Counted from the first letter of the stretch, positions 1-5,498 are shown. The stretch is DNA of 5,977 bases from Bacillota bacterium (GCA_021793745.1 JAJYSD010000091.1:1-5977); one strand, 5' to 3'. Notes: generated from the letters alone by a model not told the origin. Made by a program: numbers and translations.

Positions 1-598
1 CGCTAAAAAAAAAGTCGCCAAACCAGCTCGCCGGAGCCACCGCCCCCTTCAACACGGGAACGATGCCGTATTCCAGGACGGGAAAAATACTGTCAACCTC
101 CCATTGCGTCGTCGACAATGCCGAAATCACCAGCATGATGAACCCGGTCGACAGGAAAAAAACGTTGGCTGTGCGGACAACGGTTTCCAATCCCCCCCGG
201 ACGGCGGCGGCACAGAGAAGGGCCATCCCGGCCATCACCATCGCCTGGGGGGTCTCCGGCAAAAACACCCCGTTCACAAAATCCGCATAAAACCGGATCA
301 CAAAGGAATTGGCATGGATGTATATCACCCAGTACAGCAGGGCGATTCCTTTGCCGAACCAGCCGAGAATCCGGGGGCTGTACTGGATGATCGTCTCTCC
401 GGGAAAGCGCCGGTGGAGCCGGTATGCGGCAGAGAAAGCGACCAGCCCGGAGACGGATGCCACCAGGGGAGACAGCCACATGTCCCGGTCCGCCCACTTG
501 GCCGCCAGGTTGGGCGCCGTCAAGATGGCGATGGAGAAGGTCGAAATGAAAAGAATCATCGCCATCTGGCCTGCGCTGATGCGTCCCCGCTCGATCAT
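1..598 (-). CDS. gerAB: GerAB-type spore germination permease subunit, 3' end cut off by window edge
   Basis: The minus frame is open from ATG 598 to the window edge (199 codons, no stop). Family members are about 360 residues, so the C-terminal part is missing. The product is a polytopic membrane protein of the APC-like GerAB family, the germinant-binding or channel subunit of spore germinant receptors in the inner spore membrane. Seen directly: a short polar N-terminus, then hydrophobic spans at roughly 11-30, 42-59, 84-107, 119-135 and 143-161. The N-terminus MIERGRISAGQMAMILF and the later FPVLEYGIVPVLKGA stretch are typical of the family, the latter matching the region that reads like PVL..G..P.L.G. 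in relatives. The start is supported by AGGGAGGT at 605-612, about 7 nt upstream. It begins 19 nt after the stop of the GerA-type gene, so the two are surely co-transcribed, and a GerAC lipoprotein gene probably follows. A run of nine A on the plus strand (5-13) encodes three Phe codons near the edge. The paralogue group (A, B, K or other) cannot be told. Confidence 0.9.
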   Translation of the reverse strand, partial: MIERGRISAGQMAMILFISTFSIAILTAPNLAAKWADRDMWLSPLVASVSGLVAFSAAYRLHRRFPGETIIQYSPRILGWFGKGIALLYWVIYIHANSFVIRFYADFVNGVFLPETPQAMVMAGMALLCAAAVRGGLETVVRTANVFFLSTGFIMLVISALSTTQWEVDSIFPVLEYGIVPVLKGAVAPASWFGDFFFS

Positions 599-617
599 GG
601 GGGTACCTCCCTTCTGT

Positions 618-2189
618 TCAGCCTTCTCCGCCCCGTTCCGGACCGGGCTTTTGATCCGGCGCCTGGCGAATCGCGTTCGAGGATTCGGCAGGACGGGTAT
701 CCATCTTCCACCAGGGAGCCCGAATGAGAACATCCTTCAGTCCCTGCGGCCGGAGGGGCCCGATGGGCTCCAGATACGGCTTGCCGAAGGACCGGAGCGA
801 AGCCAAATGGATGACAATGGCGATCATCGCCAAGCTGAACCCCACCATCCCGAGGGTTCCTGAGATGATCAACAGGGGAAAGCGCAGGATGCGCATCGAA
901 AATCCCAGCACATACCGGGGAACCGTAAAGGAGGAGATCCCGGTGATGGCCACGATAATCACCACCGGAGCCGAGACGATCCCCGCCGTCACCGCCGCTT
1001 CCCCGACGATCAGCGCACCGACGATGGTCACGGCGGAACCGATGATCTTCGGCAGGCGAAGGCCCGCCTCCCGCACCGCTTCATAGGCGATCTCCATCAG
1101 CATCATTTCCACGATGGTCGGCAAGGGGATCTGTTCCCGGGCCGCCGCGAAGGTGAAGAGTTGCTCCGTGGGCACCGCCTCCGGATGAAAGGAGATGGTG
1201 GCGACGTAAAAGGACGGAGCCGCGATGGAGAGAAAAAACAGCAGGTATCGCAGCCAGCGCACCGCCGTGGAGTAAATGGAGCGCATGTAGTAATCCTCCG
1301 CCGCTTGCAGAAACGTCGCCAAGCTGACGGGAACGGTCATCACATCCGGTGTTCCATCGGTGAGGATGGCCACCTTGCCCGACAACAGACTGGCGCACAC
1401 CGTATCCACCCGCTCGGTAAAGTGGATCTGGGGAAAAGGGGAGAAGGGATTGTCTTCGATCAGCTCCTCGATATAACCGGAATCCAAAACCCCGTCGATG
1501 TCGATCCGCTTCAGCCGCCGTTTCACCTCATCCCGCACGTCTTCGTCGACAATGCCCTCCATGTATGCCACGATGACTCGGGTTTGGGTATAGCGCCCCA
1601 GCCGGATCTCCTCCATCTTTAATTGGGGGCTCTGGATGCGGCGGCGCAACAGGGCGGTATTCGTTTCAAGCGATTCAATGAATCCCTCCTTGGGGCCGCG
1701 AATGACCGGCTCGCTCTCGGGATCGTTGACCGCCCGCTTTTCCCGCTTGACGAGACCCAGGTTCAACGCCCGGTTCCACCCGTCGATGAACAGAACGGGC
1801 TCCCCGGCCGCCACTTGCCTGGCACATTCGTCGAAGGTGCGGATCGGTTTGGCGGAGACGACGGGCAATTCTTCCCGGAGATATTGTTCGATCTCCTCCG
1901 GTTGAATCAGGGAGGCCTTCATCAGAGGAGCCAGGGCGTGGTCGTTCAGCTCATCGAAGTCGGCTAAACTCTCGATGAAGACGATTTCCGCCTCGATCTG
2001 CTTCCCGATCCGGAAAGGGCGGAAGGTGATATCGTAGCACCGATCGAATAAATCCTTGATCGCCCGGTGGTTTTTCTCCAGTTCAAAATAGAGGTCGACC
2101 TGCAAATCTTCCCCCGTGCTCGGAATGATCGGATCCCTTCCGGGATTTTTCCGTTGTCTGCGCCTGCGAAATCCTTTGAAACCGAACAA
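618..2189 (-). CDS. gerAA: GerA-family spore germination protein (GerAA/GerKA/GerBA type)
   Basis: This is the A subunit of a germinant receptor, a membrane protein of the inner spore membrane that works with GerAB- and GerAC-type partners when nutrients trigger germination. The protein has about 523 residues, normal for the family. Order (numbered from the GTG at 2198): a basic N-terminus with an RRRRQRK patch at 11-17; a soluble N-terminal domain to about 310, containing the signature NPFSPFPQ at 250-257 and ER.DTV.ASLLSGKVAILTDGTP at 262-284; then a membrane domain from about 315 to 470 with the highly conserved PTIVEMMLMEIAYEAVREAGLR region near 360-381 and IGSAVTIVGALIVGEAAV near 386-403. 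The C-terminal tail from about 470 is polar. An in-frame GTG lies at 2198, but the Shine-Dalgarno site GGGGAGGT (2197-2204) overlaps it. The TTG at 2189 sits 8 nt downstream of that site and is the better start. It is first in the operon with gerAB. Members are usually expressed in the forespore under sigma-G; I saw only a weak sigma-G-like -10 (CCTTATA, 2249-2255 on the complement). Confidence 0.95.
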   Translation of the reverse strand: MFGFKGFRRRRQRKNPGRDPIIPSTGEDLQVDLYFELEKNHRAIKDLFDRCYDITFRPFRIGKQIEAEIVFIESLADFDELNDHALAPLMKASLIQPEEIEQYLREELPVVSAKPIRTFDECARQVAAGEPVLFIDGWNRALNLGLVKREKRAVNDPESEPVIRGPKEGFIESLETNTALLRRRIQSPQLKMEEIRLGRYTQTRVIVAYMEGIVDEDVRDEVKRRLKRIDIDGVLDSGYIEELIEDNPFSPFPQIHFTERVDTVCASLLSGKVAILTDGTPDVMTVPVSLATFLQAAEDYYMRSIYSTAVRWLRYLLFFLSIAAPSFYVATISFHPEAVPTEQLFTFAAAREQIPLPTIVEMMLMEIAYEAVREAGLRLPKIIGSAVTIVGALIVGEAAVTAGIVSAPVVIIVAITGISSFTVPRYVLGFSMRILRFPLLIISGTLGMVGFSLAMIAIVIHLASLRSFGKPYLEPIGPLRPQGLKDVLIRAPWWKMDTRPAESSNAIRQAPDQKPGPERGGEG

Positions 2190-2196
2190 GGAGGAC

Positions 2197-2204
2197 ACCT
2201 CCCC
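2197..2204 (-). promoter_or_regulatory. Ribosome binding site that decides the gerAA start
   Basis: On the minus strand GGGGAGGT lies 8 nt before TTG 2189. The in-frame GTG at 2198 shares bases with this site and would have no spacer, so it is unlikely to be the initiation codon. Confidence 0.7.
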
Positions 2205-2323
2205 GAACTTCTAACCGTATTTTGTTCCAAAAACAAAAAAAGAACCCATATAAGGGTAAATTCCTCGAGGGTTTGATCGGCGCAGGGATTGCCGGGGGAC
2301 GGCTGTCACTTTCTCCCGCGACC

Positions 2324-2352
2324 TTTCCATCGCCGAGGGTACGGTATATCAT
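2324..2352 (+). promoter_or_regulatory. Candidate sigma-A promoter for the yuiD-type gene
   Basis: TTTCCA (2324-2329, 4 of 6 to TTGACA) and TATCAT (2347-2352, 5 of 6 to TATAAT) are separated by 17 nt. Transcription from here would leave a leader of about 54 nt before ATG 2413. This is a pattern match only; the -35 is weak. Confidence 0.35.
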
Positions 2353-2412
2353 AAAGGAGAGGTTGGAACAACAGTTACAGCAGATGTTACACGAAAGGAA
2401 GAAAAAAGCCCC

Positions 2413-2895
2413 ATGCTCCCGACACTTTTGCTCAATTACCCCCTGTGGGCCTCGGTGATTGCCGTGGTCATCACGCAGCTGACCAAGGTACTTTGGAACT
2501 ACAAGGTCCGCGGTACATGGGAATGGAACTGGTTGATCCAGACCGGAAGCATGCCGAGCGGTCACACGGCAGCCGTCACCTCCCTGGCCACGGCAATCGG
2601 CATCCAGGAAGGATGGGGCTCCCCACTGTTTGCCATAACCGTCATCCTGGCCTTTATCGTGATGTATGATGCCGCCGGCATCCGACGTCATGCCGGCATC
2701 CAAGCCCAGGTGCTGAACCGGCTGATGGAGGATGTAGCGGGGGTGTTAAAGGAGATGCGACACCTGAAGGACATATCCCCCCGGGAAACCGGCACCAAAT
2801 TGAAGGAAATCCTCGGTCATCAGCCCATTGAGGTGGCGACGGGCGCTTTGGTGGGAATTCTCATCGCCTGGCTGGTTCACCTGGTCTGGTCCTGA
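2413..2895 (+). CDS. yuiD: YuiD-type divergent PAP2 (DUF212) membrane protein
   Basis: A 160-residue membrane protein of the DUF212 family, related to type 2 phosphatidic acid phosphatases and vanadium haloperoxidases; B. subtilis YuiD is a member. Seen directly: a hydrophobic N-terminal span at about 7-24; the phosphatase-like motif GSMPSGHTA at 45-53 (core PSGH 48-51); a hydrophobic span at 70-86 running into the family signature MYDAAGIRRHAG at 84-95; LGHQPIEVATGALVGI at 134-149; and a last hydrophobic span at 142-158. The length is normal and the gene looks intact. The activity of this family is not established, so phosphatase function on a lipid or isoprenoid phosphate is an inference from the PSGH motif. 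ATG 2413 is preceded by AAAGGAAG (2394-2401), with a rather long spacer of 11 nt. The stop overlaps the end of the convergent acetyltransferase gene by 19 bp. In B. subtilis yuiD lies near yuiA and yuiB, whose homologues are about 1.6 kb to the right here. Confidence 0.92.
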   Translation: MLPTLLLNYPLWASVIAVVITQLTKVLWNYKVRGTWEWNWLIQTGSMPSGHTAAVTSLATAIGIQEGWGSPLFAITVILAFIVMYDAAGIRRHAGIQAQVLNRLMEDVAGVLKEMRHLKDISPRETGTKLKEILGHQPIEVATGALVGILIAWLVHLVWS

Positions 2896-3461
2896 AGGAA
2901 CAGCCCCATCAGGATTTCATCCACAGGGCGCCCCTTCAGTACATACTGCCCTTTGAGACGGCCCTCCACCCTGAACCCGTACTTTTTATACAACTGGATG
3001 GCACGCTCGTTGTCCGCAAAGACATCGAGGCTAATCTTTTCCAGGCCGTGGGCACGGGCCCAATCGATGGTGTATTCCATCAATTTCTTTCCCAGGCCCA
3101 GACCCCGATACCCCGGGATGAGCCACATCCGGAATTTGGCCACATGACGGTTCATATCGAGGGGACCCCTCTTGAGCAACGCCACACCGGCGATCGTACC
3201 GCCCACCACCGCCACCGCGTACATCCCGCCATTTTCGCGGATTTTCCGGATCTCCTCCTTCTTCTCCTGGCCCGTGGGCAGGGTGTCCGGTTCCTCTTCG
3301 AGATAAATCCCCTCCTTGACCACCCGCGCCATTCTCCGGGCGATTTCGGCGGCATCGCCGCTTACGGCAGGCCGAATCATGACGATTCGACCGTCCTTCG
3401 CCCGCTGGATGCGCCGTTCGCGAAAGTCCGCTTTCGGCATCGATTGAATTTCGATCGCCAA
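2877..3461 (-). CDS. GNAT-family N-acetyltransferase
   Basis: A cytoplasmic acetyltransferase of about 194 residues that should transfer acetyl from acetyl-CoA to an amine; the substrate cannot be told from sequence. From the TTG start, the GNAT domain runs from about residue 25 (IVMIRPAVSGDAAEIARRM) to the end. The acetyl-CoA pyrophosphate-binding motif A is the RGLGLGKKLM stretch at about 119-128, preceded by the strand FRMWLIPGY. Motif B is at about 147-164 (DVFADNERAIQLYKKYGF), a very typical GNAT ending in which N/A residues and the Y.K.GF turn are conserved. An N-terminal extension of about 25 charged residues precedes the domain. An in-frame GTG at 3470 provides the last base of the Shine-Dalgarno AAAGGAG (3470-3476), so TTG 3461, 8 nt downstream, is the better start. 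The gene is divergent from the BtuF-like gene and convergent with yuiD, overlapping it by 19 bp. Nothing around it hints at a resistance or modification partner. Confidence 0.9.
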   Translation of the reverse strand: MAIEIQSMPKADFRERRIQRAKDGRIVMIRPAVSGDAAEIARRMARVVKEGIYLEEEPDTLPTGQEKKEEIRKIRENGGMYAVAVVGGTIAGVALLKRGPLDMNRHVAKFRMWLIPGYRGLGLGKKLMEYTIDWARAHGLEKISLDVFADNERAIQLYKKYGFRVEGRLKGQYVLKGRPVDEILMGLFLQDQTR

Positions 3462-3469
3462 TCCGCTCA

Positions 3470-3476
3470 CTCCTTT
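3470..3476 (-). promoter_or_regulatory. Ribosome binding site that decides the acetyltransferase start
   Basis: On the minus strand AAAGGAG ends in the G of an in-frame GTG at 3470 and lies 8 nt before TTG 3461. The spacing favours TTG as start. Confidence 0.65.
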
Positions 3477-3585
3477 CCCGCCAACGTCCGTGTGAATGCT
3501 CGCTTGGGAAAATCCGAGTCAAAGTCAAAGGGGAATCAGCGGTTCCCTTATCCCATCACCGATCACCTTGCCCTGGAGGTGGACC

Positions 3586-4410
3586 ATGGAACGGATCGTC
3601 TCCCTTTGTCCCAGCAATACCGAAATCCTGTATCTGCTCGGCCTCAAAGACCGGATCGTCGGAGTGGACGATTATTCCGATTGGCCGAAGGAGGTGAACC
3701 GGCTTCCGAAATGCGGGCCAGATCTCGACATCGATATCGACAAAGTCAAATCGCTCCGCCCGGATCTGGTGATCGCATCCCTTAGTGTCCCCGGAATGGA
3801 AAAAAACATCGAAGGGCTGAAACGGGAAGGAATCCCCCACCTGATCCTGGCTCCGAACAGAATCGGGGACATCGCGGATAACATCCGCCGGACGGGGGAG
3901 GCTGCGGGTGTCGGAGAGCGGGGAAAACAGGTTGCCGATCGCTTTTTGCAGCGGCTGGAGGAGATCCGAAAGCGAATCCCCCAAGGCCGACCCCGGCTCC
4001 GCCTCTACTGGGAATGGTGGCCAAAGCCGGTCTTCACCCCCGGCGGCCGCAATTGGCTGAGCGAGGTGAGCACCCTCGTCGGCGGGGAAAACATCTTTGG
4101 CGATATGGATCGGGAAAGCGTCCAGACCGACTGGGAGGAGGTGGCCCGGCGGGAACCGGATGTGGCGCTGATCGTCTGGACGGGGGTTCCCATCGAACGG
4201 GTCCGAAAGGAGCGCATCCTGACCCGCCCGCCCTGGCAGGGAAGACCCTTTGCCCAAGAAAGCCGCATCCATATTCTGGAGGAGGGGTGGTACTGCCGCC
4301 CCTCACCCCGGTTGCTCACGGGCATCGAATACCTCGCCCACCGGCTGTATCCGGAGAGGTTTTCGCCGCCCGATCCGGATGCTCCCCTCGGACGGGACTG
4401 GGCCCTTTGA
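3586..4410 (+). CDS. BtuF-like (cobalamin/iron-siderophore type) periplasmic-binding-fold protein without signal peptide
   Basis: A 274-residue protein with the two-lobed fold of class III ABC substrate-binding proteins (Peripla_BP_2, BtuF/FhuD group). Seen directly: the N-lobe opening RIVSLCPSNTEILYLLGL at 3-20 followed by GVDDYSDWP (26-34); KVKSLRPDLVIA at 53-64; a helical linker at about 97-131; the C-lobe opening RLRLYWEWWPKPVFTPGG at 137-154; WLSEVSTLVGGENIF at 157-171; and the C-terminal WYCRPSPRLLTGIEYLAHRLYP at 235-256. These are typical of proteins annotated as cobalamin-binding. It has no lipoprotein or Sec signal, and the 30 codons upstream to ATG 3496 do not encode one. ATG 3586 has a strong TGGAGGTG site (3574-3581), so this is the true start. 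No ABC permease or ATPase gene is nearby. It may therefore act in the cytoplasm, as a corrinoid or metal-chelate carrier or sensor, or serve something unknown. The ligand is not established. Confidence 0.88.
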   Translation: MERIVSLCPSNTEILYLLGLKDRIVGVDDYSDWPKEVNRLPKCGPDLDIDIDKVKSLRPDLVIASLSVPGMEKNIEGLKREGIPHLILAPNRIGDIADNIRRTGEAAGVGERGKQVADRFLQRLEEIRKRIPQGRPRLRLYWEWWPKPVFTPGGRNWLSEVSTLVGGENIFGDMDRESVQTDWEEVARREPDVALIVWTGVPIERVRKERILTRPPWQGRPFAQESRIHILEEGWYCRPSPRLLTGIEYLAHRLYPERFSPPDPDAPLGRDWAL

Positions 4411-4431
4411 GGGGCGGCCACGAGCGCAAAT

Positions 4432-4451
4432 AAAAAACGCCCGATTGGGCG
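4432..4451 (-). terminator. Rho-independent terminator after yuiB
   Basis: On the minus strand the stem CGCCC/GGGCG with loop AATC is followed at once by six T and then ATTT, starting 4 nt after the yuiB stop. The plus strand lacks a T-tract after the hairpin, so it would not terminate the convergent BtuF-like gene in the same way. Confidence 0.8.
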
Positions 4452-4455
4452 AGAT

Positions 4456-4725
4456 TCAAAACATGCGATACCCTTTGGCCCGCAGCAGCTTGATCGTCCA
4501 TCCGCTCAACAGCGCGCCGATCATACCGGCGGAGAGAATGATCCAGTCAACAAGCTTTAAGCCGCCTCTTTCCACGAACATATAAACGGCCATACCGATA
4601 ATCAACATCGCATACAGGATGCTCGGCAGCCAGGTGGTTTTCAAAATCATGTTGAGGATGAAACCGATGCCGAACAACAAAACCAAAAAAAGCGGAATGG
4701 AAATGATTACTTGGGGAAGGCTCAA
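4456..4725 (-). CDS. yuiB: YuiB-type small membrane protein
   Basis: An 89-residue integral membrane protein resembling B. subtilis YuiB, a conserved Bacillales protein of unknown function. Seen directly: three hydrophobic spans at about 5-27 (the opening VIISIPLFLVLLFGIGFILNM is the family hallmark), 33-51 and 59-78. A short charged loop VERGGLK separates the second and third, and the C-terminal tail is basic (LLRAKGYR). There is no cytoplasmic domain. The start is TTG 4725, supported by CGGAGGCG, with GGAGG at 4735-4739 and a 9-nt spacer. It lies 231 nt downstream of yuiA and is followed directly by a terminator, so it is the last gene of the ndh-yuiA-yuiB run. It may also have its own promoter (TTGATT at 4803-4808, TAAACT at 4780-4785). 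The family assignment comes from the sequence pattern and the neighbourhood; no function is claimed. Confidence 0.85.
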   Translation of the reverse strand: MSLPQVIISIPLFLVLLFGIGFILNMILKTTWLPSILYAMLIIGMAVYMFVERGGLKLVDWIILSAGMIGALLSGWTIKLLRAKGYRMF

Positions 4726-4779
4726 CCTTTATCGCCTCCGTTCGATAAATAAGAAAACCCCCATGACATTCATCCTCTT

Positions 4780-4808
4780 AGTTTAATGGAATCGCAGCGA
4801 GGAATCAA
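4780..4808 (-). promoter_or_regulatory. Candidate sigma-A promoter for yuiB
   Basis: On the minus strand TTGATT (4803-4808) and TAAACT (4780-4785) are 17 nt apart, each matching 4 of 6 consensus bases. It would give a short leader of about 45 nt before TTG 4725. Weak but well spaced. Confidence 0.3.
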
Positions 4809-4809
4809 T

Positions 4810-4958
4810 GGAAGGAAAGAGCCTTCCCCGAGCGGGCAAAGAGCGATAGCGGCAAATCCCCGGCAGAAGCCGGGGAAGCCGCGGAGCCCGTGACGGAGGG
4901 GTCGGACAACACTTTTCGTCTCACGGGGTTGTTCTGGACCTGGGATGGAGACCCCCTC
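4810..4958. repeat. Highly self-complementary GC-rich block between yuiA and yuiB
   Basis: Non-coding stretch rich in inverted repeats. Stems visible: GGAAGG/CCTTCC (4810-4815 with 4822-4827); a nested hairpin with TCCCCGGC/GCCGGGGA (4857-4864 with 4869-4876, loop AGAA), GCGGC/GCCGC (4849-4853 with 4878-4882), CGGGC/GCCCG (4833-4837 with 4886-4890) and CCCC/GGGG (4826-4829 with 4898-4901). A competing set is GAGGGGTC/GACCCCCTC (4896-4903 with 4950-4958, one bulge), ACAAC/GTTGT (4906-4910 with 4928-4932) and CCCGTGA/TCACGGG (4887-4893 with 4921-4927). No T-tract follows, so it is not a simple terminator. It could be an interspersed palindromic repeat, a processing or stability element in the yuiA-yuiB transcript, or a structured RNA. 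I recognise no known riboswitch or T-box consensus in it. Confidence 0.5.
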
Positions 4959-5100
4959 AATCCTCCTCCTTTTCGGACTGTTTTCCCGTACCCTTGCAAT
5001 GGGGACAGGTTTCCGTCCCCCCCAATAACAGCTGGTAGTATCCGCCCCCTCCACAATAAAGGCATCGTTGATCCGTCCGGGTCAGCGCCTGGATTTTCAC
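4957..5100 (-). CDS. yuiA: YuiA-type small zinc-knuckle protein
   Basis: A 47-residue protein with two DnaJ-like CxxCxGxG knuckles: C13-L-Y-C16-G-G-G-G and C32-P-H-C35-K-G-T-G, joined by YYQLLLGGTET (21-31). The four cysteines should bind one zinc ion. The whole central stretch matches the B. subtilis YuiA pattern, where a YuiA protein of similar length lies beside yuiB; its function is unknown. The N-terminal 12 residues are polar and the C-terminus is acidic (SEKEED). The start is GTG 5100: the Shine-Dalgarno GGGGAGG (5110-5116) is 9 nt upstream. A second in-frame GTG at 5109 abuts that site and is unlikely. A good promoter lies just upstream (TTGACC/GATTAT). It is downstream of ndh in the same orientation and upstream of yuiB. 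The CxxCxGxG pairs make it a real gene despite its length. It could act as a partner or small chaperone-like accessory of the neighbouring membrane proteins, but that is inference. Confidence 0.88.
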   Translation of the reverse strand: MKIQALTRTDQRCLYCGGGGYYQLLLGGTETCPHCKGTGKQSEKEED

Positions 5101-5109
5101 GCGTTTCAC

Positions 5110-5116
5110 CCTCCCC
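5110..5116 (-). promoter_or_regulatory. Ribosome binding site that decides the yuiA start
   Basis: On the minus strand GGGGAGG directly abuts an in-frame GTG at 5109 but is 9 nt from GTG 5100, which gives a normal spacer and a 47-residue product. Confidence 0.65.
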
Positions 5117-5124
5117 GCACCGAT

Positions 5125-5153
5125 ATAATCGAAAATTTTGAAGGTTGGGTCAA
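5125..5153 (-). promoter_or_regulatory. Candidate sigma-A promoter for yuiA
   Basis: On the minus strand TTGACC (5148-5153, 5 of 6) and GATTAT (5125-5130, 4 of 6) are separated by exactly 17 nt, mostly A/T. The predicted transcript would start only a few bases before the Shine-Dalgarno site of yuiA. A second possible element, an extended -10 TGGTATTAT at 5174-5182, lies further upstream without a good -35. Confidence 0.5.
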
Positions 5154-5428
5154 CAAGATGGTAATTTCAGATCATAATACCAAATCTACCGGATGATTGA
5201 AAGGTTCAAATATTCTCATATTTATTCATGTAAGCGGAATCATCGGTTTGATCCTCCAATTTTATCCGATTCATTCATGATCTTACATGTTTTTGGGGAC
5301 AAACCGAGCTCTCCGGCGATGGCGGGCCGGAAGCCCTTTTGGAACGCAGGCCCCTGGTCCGGGTCGCCAATCCCGGGCCCCAACGCCCCCTGACACTGGC
5401 CGATTAAATTTTTCCCCGCCCGTTTATC
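5154..5428. other. Long intergenic region between ndh terminator and yuiA promoter
   Basis: I see no protein gene here. The part from about 5155 to 5290 is distinctly AT-richer than the rest of the window. It holds a perfect small hairpin AAATAT/ATATTT (5208-5213 with 5218-5223, loop TCTC) and a wider inverted repeat: CATGTAAG/CTTACATG (5227-5234 with 5282-5289) enclosing GAAT/ATTC (5237-5240 with 5269-5272) and CGG/CCG (5244-5246 with 5266-5268). ATTCATG also occurs twice in direct orientation (5224-5230, 5273-5279). The part from 5300 to 5428 is GC-rich with no recognised signal. Confidence 0.4.
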
Positions 5429-5465
5429 AAAAAACCTCACCCTTTCCGATGGAGAAAAGGTGAGG
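5429..5465 (-). terminator. Rho-independent terminator after ndh
   Basis: On the minus strand CCTCACC pairs with GGTGAGG (5435-5441 with 5459-5465), extended inward by TTTC/GAAA after one mismatch, and is followed by six T (5429-5434). It starts about 34 nt after the ndh stop. A clear, strong terminator, so yuiA probably depends mainly on its own promoter. Confidence 0.9.
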
Positions 5466-5498
5466 CCCGTGACAATCGATGCATCGAGGGCGCGTTGC

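Noticed and set aside
104..863. Overlapping plus-strand open frames of 207 and 184 codons
   Set aside because: They lie opposite gerAB and gerAA, whose products show clear family signatures. The plus-strand products are low-complexity, Arg/Pro/Gly-rich and have no family pattern.
2222..2458. Plus-strand open frame of 78 codons upstream of yuiD, with an AAAGGAGAGG site at 2353-2362 inside it
   Set aside because: There is no ribosome site at its ATG and its tail overlaps yuiD in another frame. The internal ribosome-like site has no start codon at proper spacing.
2083..2703. Minus-strand open frame of 206 codons across the gerAA/yuiD intergenic region
   Set aside because: It runs antisense to yuiD and out of frame over gerAA, with no family-like pattern; a shadow of real genes in GC-rich DNA.
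3496..3585. Extended start for the BtuF-like protein at ATG 3496
   Set aside because: The extra 30 residues are not a signal peptide and have no ribosome site, whereas ATG 3586 has a strong one and begins at the conserved first strand.
3048..3785. Plus-strand open frame of 245 codons
   Set aside because: It is antisense to the acetyltransferase and out of frame with the BtuF-like gene, and its product is His/Arg/Pro-rich without any motif.
3556..4272. Minus-strand open frame of 238 codons
   Set aside because: Antisense to the BtuF-like gene; composition typical of a complementary-frame artefact.
4826..4958. Known riboswitch or T-box leader in the yuiA-yuiB gap
   Set aside because: I found no T-box AGGGTGG-type sequence, no B12 box and no c-di-GMP or c-di-AMP riboswitch signature; kept only as an unassigned structured block.
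4770..5065. Minus-strand frames of 86-94 codons over yuiA and the structured block
   Set aside because: They are out of frame with the clear CxxCxGxG reading of yuiA and owe their length to the GC-rich palindromes.
5193..5393. Plus-strand open frame of 66 codons in the ndh-yuiA gap
   Set aside because: No ribosome site, no family pattern, and it spans an abrupt change in base composition.
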